From: CAZJOD01 sp964547525
Lineage (GTDB): Bacteria; Bacillota; Clostridia; JAAYHZ01
Length of the DNA: 32,632 bases
Assembly (NCBI GenBank): GCA_964547525.1
Contig: CAZJOD010000020.1
Span: 1 to 32,632, forward strand
Direction: 5' to 3'
Numbering within the stretch: position 1 is the first letter of the stretch; each line of letters starts with the position of its first letter. Under the pieces are notes generated by a model. That model was not told the DNA's origin. It saw only the letters and a list, made by a program, of their open reading frames with translations, and did no database searches. The position numbers were made by a program, and so were the translations under genes. Below are positions 24,128 through 32,603 of this stretch, in pieces.

Positions 24128-25375
24128 TTAAAAATTCCAACTGTCAAGATACTTTTTTTGTTCCGTTGTTAAATTATCGATTTTAATTTCTTTACCGTCA
24201 AGATATAGTTTCGCAACATAACTGTCAATTTCATCAGATACATTGTAAACTTTATTTTTTATCACTTCGCGATTATCCATAACATACTTGGCATTTAAAA
24301 CTTGCAAAGAAAAACTCATATCCATAATTTCAGCAGGATGACCGTCACCGGCCGCAAGATTGACTAGTCGTCCTTCGGCTATTATATTTAGTGTTTTTCC
24401 GTTTGCAATGGTATAACCTTTTATATTATTTCTACGTTCGGATATTTTAACAGCTTCTTTTTCCAATTGATCCATGTTTATTTCGACATTAAAATGGCCT
24501 GCGTTACATAGTATCACTTCATTTTTCATTAAATAAAAATGTTTTTTGGTTATAACATCCTTACATCCTGTAACCGTTATAAACATATCACCCGTCTTAC
24601 TCGCTTCTTCCATGGTCATAACATCAAATCCGTCCAATAACGCTTCGCATGCTTTAATCGGATCTATTTCGGTAATAATCACATGGGCTCCCATACCTTT
24701 GGCTCTCATAGCCACACCCTTACCGCACCATCCGTATCCTGCTATTACAACATGCTTCCCGGCTACAATCAAATTGGTCGTCCTGTTTATACCGTCCCAA
24801 ACCGATTGACCCGTACCGTATCTGTTGTCAAACAAATATTTACATTTTGCATCGTTGACCGCAATCATCGGAAAATTCAACTTACCTTCTTTCTCCATAG
24901 CACGTAAACGGATAACACCTGTTGTGGTTTCTTCACATCCGCCAATTATATTTTTTGCATATTCCGGGTATTTTGTATGCAATAAATTTACCAAGTCTCC
25001 ACCGTCGTCAATTATCAAATCCGGTATACAAGACAAAACAGTCTTTAAATCATCTTCATATTCTAGATTCGAGCAACCGTATCGGGCAAAAACGTTAACA
25101 CCTTCTTTTACAAGTGCCGCGGCTACATCATCTTGTGTTGACAACGGATTACTTCCGGTGATAAACACATTTGCTCCGAGCTTTTTTAGTATCAATGCCA
25201 TATACGCGGTTTTCGCTTCAAGGTGTATTGACATGGCAATCTTTTTTCCGTTAAAAGGTTTTTCATTTTTATATGTTTCCATTATTTTATTTAATAAAGG
25301 CATGTTTTTCGAAACCCAATCAATTTTTTTCAATCCGGTTACGTATAAATTTTCATCTTTAATAGAGTAACTCAT
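24128..25375 (-). CDS. S-adenosylhomocysteinase-like hydrolase (short, archaeal/Thermotoga-type)
   Basis: The 415-residue protein keeps the SAHH catalytic set: His51 in 'SIHLEAKTA', Asp in 'IIDDGGDL', Glu149 in 'CEETTTG', Lys179 and Asp183 in 'VNDAKCKYLFDN', His294 in 'NAGHFN', His346 in 'GDGHPAEIMDM', and the NAD site 'VIAGYGWCGKG' (210-220). It has 'NPLSTQDDVAAAL' where eukaryotic enzymes read STQDHAAAA, and lacks the eukaryotic C-terminal Tyr tail, as in archaeal and Thermotoga proteins. At the position of human Glu59, near the adenine amino group, Lys55 is present. It cleaves SAH, or possibly S-inosylhomocysteine. Flanked by PNP and deaminase genes. RBS GGAGG. Confidence 0.9.
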   Translation of the reverse strand: MSYSIKDENLYVTGLKKIDWVSKNMPLLNKIMETYKNEKPFNGKKIAMSIHLEAKTAYMALILKKLGANVFITGSNPLSTQDDVAAALVKEGVNVFARYGCSNLEYEDDLKTVLSCIPDLIIDDGGDLVNLLHTKYPEYAKNIIGGCEETTTGVIRLRAMEKEGKLNFPMIAVNDAKCKYLFDNRYGTGQSVWDGINRTTNLIVAGKHVVIAGYGWCGKGVAMRAKGMGAHVIITEIDPIKACEALLDGFDVMTMEEASKTGDMFITVTGCKDVITKKHFYLMKNEVILCNAGHFNVEINMDQLEKEAVKISERRNNIKGYTIANGKTLNIIAEGRLVNLAAGDGHPAEIMDMSFSLQVLNAKYVMDNREVIKNKVYNVSDEIDSYVAKLYLDGKEIKIDNLTTEQKKYLDSWNF

Positions 25376-25427
25376 ATTAAACCTCCGTAAACGACAATCG
25401 TAATATCAAAAAGAAATTTTATTTATT

Positions 25428-25464
25428 GTTCTATTACATAAACTAATTTTATTGCAGCAAAATC
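25428..25464. repeat. 3'-end palindrome-like element, copy d
   Basis: The right half TTTTATTGCAGCAAAATC follows the PNP stop (25467) on the minus strand and matches the right halves of copies at 3299 and 4198; the left half GTTCTATTACATAAA is a weaker match. It lies in the 91-base gap before the SAHH-like gene. Confidence 0.4.
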
Positions 25465-25466
25465 TT

Positions 25467-26276
25467 TTATAAATTATCCAATATTTCTTTTATTAACAAT
25501 TCGAATTTATTTTTTACTTTTTCTCCGGTTTCCATTACTTCCAAGTGGTTTAAAGGTTGATCCAGTACTCCTGCAGCCATGTTTGATATGCACGAAATAC
25601 CCAACACTTTTATACTGCAATGGTTTGCTGTAATCACTTCAGGTACGGTGGACATACCCACGGCATCGCCTCCTAATATCCTTACGGCTTTTATTTCGGC
25701 AGGTGTTTCGAACATCGGACCTTGCGTAAATACATATACACCTTTTTTAATATTGATATCAAGCTTTGCCGCGCACTTTTCAGCTTTTTTAACCAATTCC
25801 CTGTCATATGCGTAAGACATATCGGGAAATCTCGGACCGAATGAATCTATGTTAGGACCTCTCAACGGTGAAGGACAAAAAAGGCCTATATGATCTGTTA
25901 TTATCATTAGATCTCCCGGAGTAAATCCGGTGTTTACACCTCCGGCGGCATTAGTTACTATAAGCTTTTCAACTCCCGCCAATTTCATTATTCGAATTCC
26001 AAAAACAACTTTATCCATATCGTATCCTTCGTAATAATGGAATCTACCTTTCATTAACATGGCCTTTTTTCCGTTGTAGTCCCCTATTACAAGCTTTCCT
26101 TCGTGACCTTCCACTGTAGACACGGGGAAGCCCGGAATATCGGTATAGGGTATTTCAACGGAATTTTCGAAAGAATCACTTAATGCTCCTAACCCTGATC
26201 CTAATACTAATCCGTATTGCACCGGTTCTTTAATAATTTTACTTAGATAATCGTATGCTTGATTTAATTTTTCCAT
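25467..26276 (-). CDS. Purine nucleoside phosphorylase, trimeric 6-oxopurine type
   Basis: 269 residues from ATG 26276, chosen because AAGGAG lies eight bases upstream; an in-frame GTG at 26285 falls at the end of that site. Landmarks: 'LGSGLG' (phosphate loop), 'MKGRFHYYEGY', 'VTNAAGG', 'FTQGPMFETPAEIKA', 'GDAVGMSTVPEVITANH', and 'ISCISNMAAG', where Asn occupies the site that in MTA phosphorylases is Asp. That predicts inosine/guanosine rather than adenosine or MTA as substrate. It begins one base after the RNase gene's stop, so translation is coupled. Placed directly upstream of the SAHH-like and deaminase genes, it would phosphorolyse inosine made by them. Confidence 0.92.
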   Translation of the reverse strand: MEKLNQAYDYLSKIIKEPVQYGLVLGSGLGALSDSFENSVEIPYTDIPGFPVSTVEGHEGKLVIGDYNGKKAMLMKGRFHYYEGYDMDKVVFGIRIMKLAGVEKLIVTNAAGGVNTGFTPGDLMIITDHIGLFCPSPLRGPNIDSFGPRFPDMSYAYDRELVKKAEKCAAKLDINIKKGVYVFTQGPMFETPAEIKAVRILGGDAVGMSTVPEVITANHCSIKVLGISCISNMAAGVLDQPLNHLEVMETGEKVKNKFELLIKEILDNL

Positions 26277-26277
26277 G

Positions 26278-27486
26278 CTATTCACTCCTTATAAAGCCCG
26301 ATCCTTTACATTTTGGACACCGTTCCAAAATGTTCAAATCCGGTCTTCTTCTTTTTCTTGTCATTTCTACCAAATTCAATCCGGTTATCCCGGCAACCAC
26401 CGTTCTCATACTATCCGCCCTTAGAGCTTTCCTGAGTTCGTCAAGCAAAAGTTTTTTATCATTCTCATTTTTCATGTCAATGAAATCAATAACAATCACT
26501 CCCCCAATGTCTCTTAACCTCAATTGTTTTGCGATTTCATCCGCCGCCTGGATGTTTGTCTCCAACACAGTGTCTCTCAAATTTTTATTGCCGATATTTT
26601 TACCCGAATTTACATCAATGACAGTTAGTGCTTCGGTACGGTCGATAACTATGTATCCTCCACATTTTAACCATACTTTATTAACGGTAATCCTGACTAT
26701 ACATGCGTCTATCTTATCATGCCAGTATTTGCTTTCATCTACACTCGCATAGGCAAGCTTAGATTTCATATCGGGAGAATACCAGTCCAATATGTTACCA
26801 ACTGTTTTATAACAATCGGTATCATCAACTAAAAGTTTACCGGTTGATTGCTTCAGTAATTCTCTGATGGCAAACTCAACAGTATCCGCACCATTGTATA
26901 AAAGACAAGGAGCACTACACTTTTCTTTTTTAGCATCCATATCTTTTATCTTTTTCATCACGAATTTAAGGTCATTTTCAATCAAATCTTCGGCAATTCC
27001 TTCGGCTTCGGTTCGCATTATTATTCCGTAATCCTCAGGACGTATCCTGCATGCAAGCTCATAAAGTCTGTCTTTTTCCGAACGATTATGTATCTTCTTA
27101 GACACAAACGCTCCTTTTCCGTTTGGAATGCATATAATATACATTCCGGCGAAAGTTAAATTCATGGTTACCCTGGCTCCTTTGTTATCGGGAGTTTCTT
27201 TTAAAACCTGAACAATCACATGCCTTCCGGGCCTTAACTTTTCAGATGCGTCGACCGGATCCTTTTTGATGTCTCCGGTATATAAAAAGGCGTTTTTAGG
27301 TTGACCTATATCTACAAATGCAGCTTGCATCCCGGGTATAACGTCTTGCACTTTACCTTTATAAACATTTCCCATAGTGCCGCCGTTTTTATTTTTATCT
27401 ATATATAATTCTGTTATTTTGTCATATTCATAAAAAGCTACACGGATTTCACCGGCTTGCTTTCCTATAAAAAGTATTTCAGGCAC
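26278..27486 (-). CDS. rng: Ribonuclease E/G family endoribonuclease
   Basis: The 402-residue protein starts at GTG 27486, seven bases after GGAGG. It has an S1-like domain (about 35-120, 'GNVYKGKVQDVIPGMQAAFVDIG'), the catalytic DNase-I-like domain with 'LTVIDVNSGK' (Asp291, Asn293) and 'GGVIVIDFIDM' (Asp334), and the Zn-link 'ERCPKCKGSGF' (Cys390, Cys393). It cuts single-stranded RNA in rRNA and mRNA maturation. Length is shorter than E. coli RNase E and fits RNase G. It follows the DUF2344 gene by 29 bases, the common arrangement in Clostridia, and precedes PNP by one base. Confidence 0.93.
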   Translation of the reverse strand: MPEILFIGKQAGEIRVAFYEYDKITELYIDKNKNGGTMGNVYKGKVQDVIPGMQAAFVDIGQPKNAFLYTGDIKKDPVDASEKLRPGRHVIVQVLKETPDNKGARVTMNLTFAGMYIICIPNGKGAFVSKKIHNRSEKDRLYELACRIRPEDYGIIMRTEAEGIAEDLIENDLKFVMKKIKDMDAKKEKCSAPCLLYNGADTVEFAIRELLKQSTGKLLVDDTDCYKTVGNILDWYSPDMKSKLAYASVDESKYWHDKIDACIVRITVNKVWLKCGGYIVIDRTEALTVIDVNSGKNIGNKNLRDTVLETNIQAADEIAKQLRLRDIGGVIVIDFIDMKNENDKKLLLDELRKALRADSMRTVVAGITGLNLVEMTRKRRRPDLNILERCPKCKGSGFIRSE

Positions 27487-27515
27487 TCAATTTCCTCCAA
27501 TAACGATTTTTGTGT

Positions 27516-28199
27516 CTATATAATCGGCACGAAATTTTTATTTTTCTCCATGTATAAACCTGTTCTTTCAACAGATACCAAATCAAATCTATAATCACTA
27601 TATTGACCGATTGCTTTTAATATAAGCATGGGATTCAAATTATTCTGACTTCCCGCATCACACATGACCTCTATTAAAACCGAATCGGTGTTACATGAAA
27701 CACTAAATGTGTGAATCAAATCTTTTATATTAACCATTTTGGTATTTTTTTTTGTTTCTTTTTCAATATATACACCATCTTGATCTAAAATTTTTTGTAA
27801 ATCGTCTGTAAACACTTCACTAGAACAATTAATAGGTTTTAACACCAATTTATAATTTGCCGCCGCAACAAGACTCATTACACTTGACTCATCTTCAGGC
27901 GTCACGACTTGTAATATGTTTAAGCCTTTTGGCAGTGAATGGTTCAATTTACAAATTAAATCTTCTGTATTCATATTGTCTTCTATCATTACATCCATGT
28001 AACACGAATCTGATGAAACTCCAACAGGTAACGGCAGACCGAATGACAACTTAGGATGGGGATTGAATCCTTCGGTGTGGGAAAGATTAATACCTGCTCT
28101 TTTAAAGCTTCTTGTCATGCATCTCATTAAATCCAAGTGTGATATGAATTTAACATCCTCTCCCTTTTTAAACCTAATCCTATATACCACGGTCAACAC
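27516..28199 (-). CDS. DUF2344 (TIGR03936) radical-SAM-associated protein
   Basis: About 227 residues. The open frame extends upstream into the radical SAM gene, but AGGAGG at 28205-28210 fixes the start near GTG 28199 (five bases) or TTG 28196 (eight bases), either giving the family's short N-terminus before 'VYRIRFKKGEDVKFISHLDLMRCM'. The block 'SHTEGFNPHPKLSFGLPLPVGV' is diagnostic of DUF2344. Function is unproved; it is found next to, or fused to, the radical SAM protein encoded upstream and next to RNase E/G, suggesting a shared RNA-related role. The gene overlaps its upstream neighbour by about 20 bases. Confidence 0.88.
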   Translation of the reverse strand: MLTVVYRIRFKKGEDVKFISHLDLMRCMTRSFKRAGINLSHTEGFNPHPKLSFGLPLPVGVSSDSCYMDVMIEDNMNTEDLICKLNHSLPKGLNILQVVTPEDESSVMSLVAAANYKLVLKPINCSSEVFTDDLQKILDQDGVYIEKETKKNTKMVNIKDLIHTFSVSCNTDSVLIEVMCDAGSQNNLNPMLILKAIGQYSDYRFDLVSVERTGLYMEKNKNFVPII

Positions 28200-30030
28200 A
28201 AACACCTCCTTCAAAAGAAATCGCTCCGCAACCCGAACATAAAGTACGACAATCGGCAGTGGTTTCAGCTTTGTATGCTTTTCCACGTTCTCTCAGAAGA
28301 AACTTTTTGGACAAGCCGGCGTCGATATGATCCCATGGCAGGATCTCATCTTCCCCTCTTTCACGACTTCCGTGAAAAGCAGGATCGATACCGGATTCAT
28401 CAAACGCTTCAATCCATTTATCATATTTAAAATGTTCATCCCACGAATCAAATTTACAACCTTTTTCCCAAGCTTTATAAATAACTTGTCCTATAGTACG
28501 GTCACCTCTGGCCATAACGGCTTCTAAAAGGCTCATGTGCCCGTTATGCCAACTGTACCTTACTTTTCCACCTTTTAACATACCATCTAAGTATCTTTGC
28601 CTTTCCAAATAATCTTCACTACTTATTTGAGCTTCCCATTGGAACGGCGTGAAAGGTTTCGGTACAAAAAATGATGTACTGACCGTTATACCAAGCCTTC
28701 CGTATAATCTTTTATTAGATCCGTTTTTGTATATGTCTGTTATTAACCGCACGAGCCGGGCAATTCCTGCCACATCCTCCATAGTCTCTGTGGGAAGTCC
28801 CAACATGAAATAGAGTTTCAAAGTGGTGTATCCACCGGTCATAGCTATTTCGACAGCTTTTAATATATCTTCTTCATTAATGTTTTTATTGATTACATCT
28901 CTTAATCTTTGAGTTCCGGCTTCCGGGGCGAACGTCAGTCCGCTTTTTCTTACCTTTTGAGTTTTCTCCATTAAATCTAACGAAAATGAGTCCACCCTCA
29001 ATGAAGGTAATGAAAGGTTAACTTTTCGCTTGTCGGTTTCTTCGGTTAGTTTTTCCGCAAATTCCGCAAGAGATGTGTAATCGCTCGTACTTAAGGATGT
29101 TAAAGCCACTTCCGAATGGCCTGTACAATCCAAAAGTTTTAAAGCTTGACTTACAAGGGTATCGGCACTTTTTTCCCTGACCGGTCTATATACAAAACCG
29201 GCTTGGCAAAACCTGCAGCCTCTGATACATCCCCTGAACAATTCCAATGCAACCCTGTCGTGAACCGGTTCTATAAACGGTACAATCTCATTTTCAGGGT
29301 AATATGATTTGTCAAAATCAAGTATGATTCTTTTTTTTACCTTAGATGGTGCAAAATCTTCCTTGTTCATAGCTTTTATTGTTTTATCGGGGTTATACTC
29401 AAATTTATAAAAGGATGGCACATACACACCTTCGACACTTGACAATATTTTTAAGAATTCATACCTGTCGGTTTGTCCGGACATTTTCCATTTGATATAA
29501 AGGTTCATTATTTCAAGAATTACATCCTCACCCTCACCGAGTACAAAAAAGTCTACAAAATCGGCTAAAGGTTCAGGGTTATACGTGCAGGAGCCTCCCG
29601 CACAAACAAAAGGGTGCTCCGATGTCCTGTCTTTTGAAAGCAAAGGTACATTACCTAAATCTAACATATTCAATACGTTTGTATAGCACAATTCATACTG
29701 TAACGTAAACCCTAAAAAATCAAATTCATTGATAGGATCTTTCGATTCCAGTGCATAAAGAGGTATGCCCTCGGATCGCATGAGCAGTTCCATATCGTTT
29801 TTAGGAGCGAAGACTCTTTCGCACCATATACCCTTTTGATCATTTAAGAGATGATAAAGTATCTTCATTCCAAGATGTGACATTCCTATTTCATAAGTAT
29901 CAGGGAAACAAAAAGCAAACCTGACATCCGTTTTATTTTTATCCTTTACAACACTGTTATATTCACCGCCTGTATATGCCGCAGGCTTCTCCACTTTGTG
30001 CAGGATGCTATTATTTATATTAACCGGCAT
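28180..30030 (-). CDS. TIGR03960-type radical SAM protein
   Basis: The 616-residue protein has an N-terminal cobalamin-binding-like domain ('FAFCFPDTYEIGMSHLGMKI', 'FLGFTLQYELCYTNVLNML', 'FVCAGGSCTYNPEPLADF', 'FFVLGEGED') and a radical SAM core with 'ELFRGCIRGCRFCQAGF' (Cys268, Cys272, Cys275, the 4Fe-4S ligands). A C-terminal Cys pair sits in 'LCSGCGAISFEGG'. It is expected to use S-adenosylmethionine to start radical chemistry, with unknown target. Upstream gene of the DUF2344 / RNase E/G / PNP run; RBS GGAGG. The N-terminal domain lacks a clear DxHxxG cobalamin motif, so cofactor binding is uncertain. Confidence 0.9.
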   Translation of the reverse strand: MPVNINNSILHKVEKPAAYTGGEYNSVVKDKNKTDVRFAFCFPDTYEIGMSHLGMKILYHLLNDQKGIWCERVFAPKNDMELLMRSEGIPLYALESKDPINEFDFLGFTLQYELCYTNVLNMLDLGNVPLLSKDRTSEHPFVCAGGSCTYNPEPLADFVDFFVLGEGEDVILEIMNLYIKWKMSGQTDRYEFLKILSSVEGVYVPSFYKFEYNPDKTIKAMNKEDFAPSKVKKRIILDFDKSYYPENEIVPFIEPVHDRVALELFRGCIRGCRFCQAGFVYRPVREKSADTLVSQALKLLDCTGHSEVALTSLSTSDYTSLAEFAEKLTEETDKRKVNLSLPSLRVDSFSLDLMEKTQKVRKSGLTFAPEAGTQRLRDVINKNINEEDILKAVEIAMTGGYTTLKLYFMLGLPTETMEDVAGIARLVRLITDIYKNGSNKRLYGRLGITVSTSFFVPKPFTPFQWEAQISSEDYLERQRYLDGMLKGGKVRYSWHNGHMSLLEAVMARGDRTIGQVIYKAWEKGCKFDSWDEHFKYDKWIEAFDESGIDPAFHGSRERGEDEILPWDHIDAGLSKKFLLRERGKAYKAETTADCRTLCSGCGAISFEGGVCVDRGI

Positions 30031-30095
30031 TTATTCCTCCGTAAAAATTTATAATATATTTATTATACCACATTTTGCCGTACATATTATAAATC

Positions 30096-30857
30096 TTAAC
30101 TTTCAAACCTACTTAAAAATGCCTTGGTTCTGTCATTAACAGGGTTATTTATTACTTGATCAGGGGTTCCTTCCTCAACAATGACTCCTCCGTCCATGAA
30201 TATGATATGATCGGCTACATCTCTGGCAAAATTCATTTCATGAGTAACAATGACCATTGTCATATGCTCGGCAGCTAAATCTTTTATAACCTTTAATATT
30301 TCACCGGTCAATTCAGGATCAAGTGCCGATGTAGGTTCGTCAAAAAACAACACCTTAGGATTCAAAGCAAGAGCTCTAGCTATTGATACCCGTTGCTGCT
30401 GACCTCCGGACAATTGGTACGGATATGCATCTTCTTTATCGGACAAACCCATCTTTTTTAAAAAGTTTTTTCCTATTTCATATGCTTCTTCTTTACTCTT
30501 TTTTTGTACTGAAATGAGAGCGTCGGTTACATTTCTTATAGTCGAAAAATGTGGGAATAAATTAAAATTTTGAAAAACCAGACCGAAATATGTTTGTATC
30601 TTTTTTAAATCCTTTACAGGTGCATATATCGCTTTCCCTTGCGAATCGTTTTTGACGGCATACTCACCCACATATATCAAATCACCGGAATCCATAGTTT
30701 CAAGAAGTGTTGCACATCTTAACAATGTTGATTTGCCTGAACCGGAAGGCCCTATAACAGCTAAAACTTCACCTTTATCCACACCTAACGAAATATCTTT
30801 TAAAACTTTTAGAGTCCCAAAATTTTTTTTCATATTATTTATCTCTAATAACTTCAT
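30096..30857 (-). CDS. Amino-acid ABC transporter ATP-binding protein
   Basis: The 253-residue protein has Walker A 'GPSGSGKST' (36-44), Q-loop 'FGLVFQNFNLFPHF', signature 'LSGGQQQRVSIARAL', Walker B 'VLFFDEPTSALDPE' and switch 'IVTHEMNFA'. This combination is that of GlnQ-type polar amino-acid importers. It starts 9 bases after the permease stop, with AGGGGG as the ribosome binding site, and completes the three-gene importer. Specificity cannot be stated. Cytosolic face of the membrane. Confidence 0.95.
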   Translation of the reverse strand: MKLLEINNMKKNFGTLKVLKDISLGVDKGEVLAVIGPSGSGKSTLLRCATLLETMDSGDLIYVGEYAVKNDSQGKAIYAPVKDLKKIQTYFGLVFQNFNLFPHFSTIRNVTDALISVQKKSKEEAYEIGKNFLKKMGLSDKEDAYPYQLSGGQQQRVSIARALALNPKVLFFDEPTSALDPELTGEILKVIKDLAAEHMTMVIVTHEMNFARDVADHIIFMDGGVIVEEGTPDQVINNPVNDRTKAFLSRFES

Positions 30858-30866
30858 AGCAACCCC

Positions 30867-31517
30867 CTATTGAAAATAACTTAACTTCTTTTCCACACGT
30901 TCCATACATGTTGCGACCAGGAAATTGAAAATATAATAGAAAAGACCGGCTACTACAAAAGGCATCATTGTAGTTTGTGCTGAAGCGATTGCTTTCGCAA
31001 CTGTAAACATTTCCCACACCGAGATTACAAAAGCCAATGATGTATCTTTTACCAAAGTGATAACCTCGTTCGTCACCGCAGGAATAATACGTTTTATTAC
31101 CTGTGGCATGATTATCCTTATAAAGGTCAATGATTTTCCGTATCCTAATACTTTTGCCGCTTCATATTGACCTGGTGACATTGATTCTATACCACCTCTG
31201 TATATTTCAGCGAAATATGCTGCGTAATTTAACACAAACCCTATAATAACAGCTTGAAATCTATATGGAGCGGTTAGTGGTATGCCGAAAATAAAATAAG
31301 GTCCGAAATATACAACCATTAATTGAAGCATTAAAGGTGTACCTCTCATAATAGAAATATATAGCTTAACAAAATTTCTAAGCAGCGGATTCTTTGACAT
31401 ACGCCCGAACGAAACAAATAAACCTAACGGTAGTGAAAATATCAAAGTCAATGTAAATATTTCAACTGATACAAGCATACCTTTTGATAATTCTAATAAT
31501 AATTTTGACCATGCCAC
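30867..31517 (-). CDS. Amino-acid ABC transporter permease
   Basis: The 216-residue membrane protein starts at GTG 31517, nine bases after GGAGG. Four or five hydrophobic spans are visible, beginning at 'VEIFTLTLIFSLPLGLFVSF'. The N-terminal HEAT-type motif 'IMRGTPLMLQLMVVYFG' and the cytoplasmic EAA loop 'YEAAKVLGYGKSLTFIRIIMPQ' assign it to the His/Glu/Gln/Arg permease family. The last span is followed by a short basic tail. A 318-base gap separates it from the binding-protein gene. Confidence 0.93.
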   Translation of the reverse strand: MAWSKLLLELSKGMLVSVEIFTLTLIFSLPLGLFVSFGRMSKNPLLRNFVKLYISIMRGTPLMLQLMVVYFGPYFIFGIPLTAPYRFQAVIIGFVLNYAAYFAEIYRGGIESMSPGQYEAAKVLGYGKSLTFIRIIMPQVIKRIIPAVTNEVITLVKDTSLAFVISVWEMFTVAKAIASAQTTMMPFVVAGLFYYIFNFLVATCMERVEKKLSYFQ

Positions 31518-31565
31518 GTAATGTTACCTCCATAAAAAACTTTTCAAAATATACCCGTATTAATT

Positions 31566-31635
31566 ATAGGATACATTTTTAAAACTTATTTTAAAAATGT
31601 ACGCCGACCTGAGGTTTCTCGATGAGGCCTCGGGT
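31566..31635 (-). repeat. Dispersed bipartite intergenic repeat, copy R4 (inverted)
   Basis: On the minus strand the head (GAGGCCTCATCGAG ... CAGGTCGG) is followed by ACATTTTTAAAA-TAAG-TTTTAAAAATGT and ATCCTAT, a perfect 12-bp inverted repeat. It is opposite in orientation to R1-R3. Together with the terminator at 31797 it fills much of the 318-base gap between binding-protein and permease genes; the rest shows nothing clear. Confidence 0.75.
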
Positions 31636-31796
31636 TTATTTCACAATTATTGTGAAAACATTATAAAGTATAGTCATTTTTATATAATCCTTAAAATTAA
31701 ATCCGACAAGACAAATTCATGTTATCTGCTATACCGGAAGTTAATATTTGTCATTACTATAGAGCTATAGCTATATAAATATATTCTTTATAACTA

Positions 31797-31823
31797 AAAA
31801 GGGCCGGCTCATGCGGCCCTTTT
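31797..31823 (-). terminator. Intrinsic terminator after the solute-binding protein gene
   Basis: AAAAGGGCCG / CGGCCCTTTT (10-bp arms, 7-base loop) followed on the minus strand by TTTTTAG. It lies inside the ABC operon, so readthrough or a second promoter must serve the permease and ATPase. Confidence 0.88.
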
Positions 31824-31835
31824 CATGTTTGATTT

Positions 31836-32603
31836 TTATTTTCCTATAATAGTTACATCTCTGCCGAACCATTTATCGGATATTTTTGCCAAAGTACCAT
31901 CTTTGGCCATCGCTTCAAGTTGCTCTTGAACTTGATCCCTAAGTTCGGTATTACCCAAAAGGAATCCTACTCCGTATTCTTCTTCGGCTAGAACTTCATC
32001 TAATACTAAGAAGCTCGCTTTTCTTTTTTCTATCTGGTAATCAGCTACAATGACATCCATGGCGACCGCATCCACAGCACCTGATTCAAGATCCATAAAT
32101 GCCGTATTATAATCGGCTGTCTTTATGTATGACTTAAAACTTGCCACCAGCGAAGCTTGTTCGGCTAAAGCGGCTTCGGCACTGGAATCTGTTTGCACAG
32201 CTACAGTCTTACCTGCAAGATCGGACAGTTTTTTAATCCCTGAATTGGCTTTAACAACGAACACTTGTGAATTATTCATATACGGATCGGACCATGTATA
32301 TTTCTCCTCACGACCGTTTATTGTAAATCCGTTCCAAACACAATCGATATTCTTAGAAGATAATTCAAGATCCTTAGCATCCCAAGCAATAGGTTGTAAA
32401 ACCAATTCCTTGTTAAGGCGTTTAGCAACTTCCTTTGCCAAATCCAAATCAAATCCTGCAAAATTTCCTTTTTCATCAACAAAGCCCATAGGCGGGAAAT
32501 TTTGATCAAATCCAACGGTAAAAGTTCCTTCTGTTTTCTTACCGCATGCAGACATGCTTAATACCAGCAATAATGCCGTTAAAAGAGCAATTATTCTTTT
32601 CAT
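31836..32603 (-). CDS. Amino-acid ABC transporter solute-binding lipoprotein
   Basis: The 255-residue protein begins with a lipoprotein signal peptide ('MKRIIALLTALLLVLSMSACG', here split at the lipobox LSMSAC, Cys20), then the family 3 solute-binding fold: 'TVGFDQNFPPMGF', 'GNFAGFDLDLAKEVAKRL', 'DCVWNGFTINGREEKYTWSDPY', 'LAGKTVAVQTDSSAE', 'DAVAMDVIVADYQI' and 'LAKISDKWFG'. It binds a polar or charged amino acid outside the membrane and is tethered by lipid. First gene of the importer, with GGAGG before the ATG. Confidence 0.94.
   Translation of the reverse strand: MKRIIALLTALLLVLSMSACGKKTEGTFTVGFDQNFPPMGFVDEKGNFAGFDLDLAKEVAKRLNKELVLQPIAWDAKDLELSSKNIDCVWNGFTINGREEKYTWSDPYMNNSQVFVVKANSGIKKLSDLAGKTVAVQTDSSAEAALAEQASLVASFKSYIKTADYNTAFMDLESGAVDAVAMDVIVADYQIEKRKASFLVLDEVLAEEEYGVGFLLGNTELRDQVQEQLEAMAKDGTLAKISDKWFGRDVTIIGK

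Noticed and set aside
24825..25370. 181-codon plus-strand open frame opposite the SAHH-like gene
   Set aside because: Antisense to a firmly identified gene, no ribosome binding site or recognisable domain, composition typical of a reverse-complement frame.
26255..26752. 165-codon plus-strand frame across the RNase E/G 3' end
   Set aside because: Antisense to conserved RNase catalytic codons and without domain or ribosome binding site.
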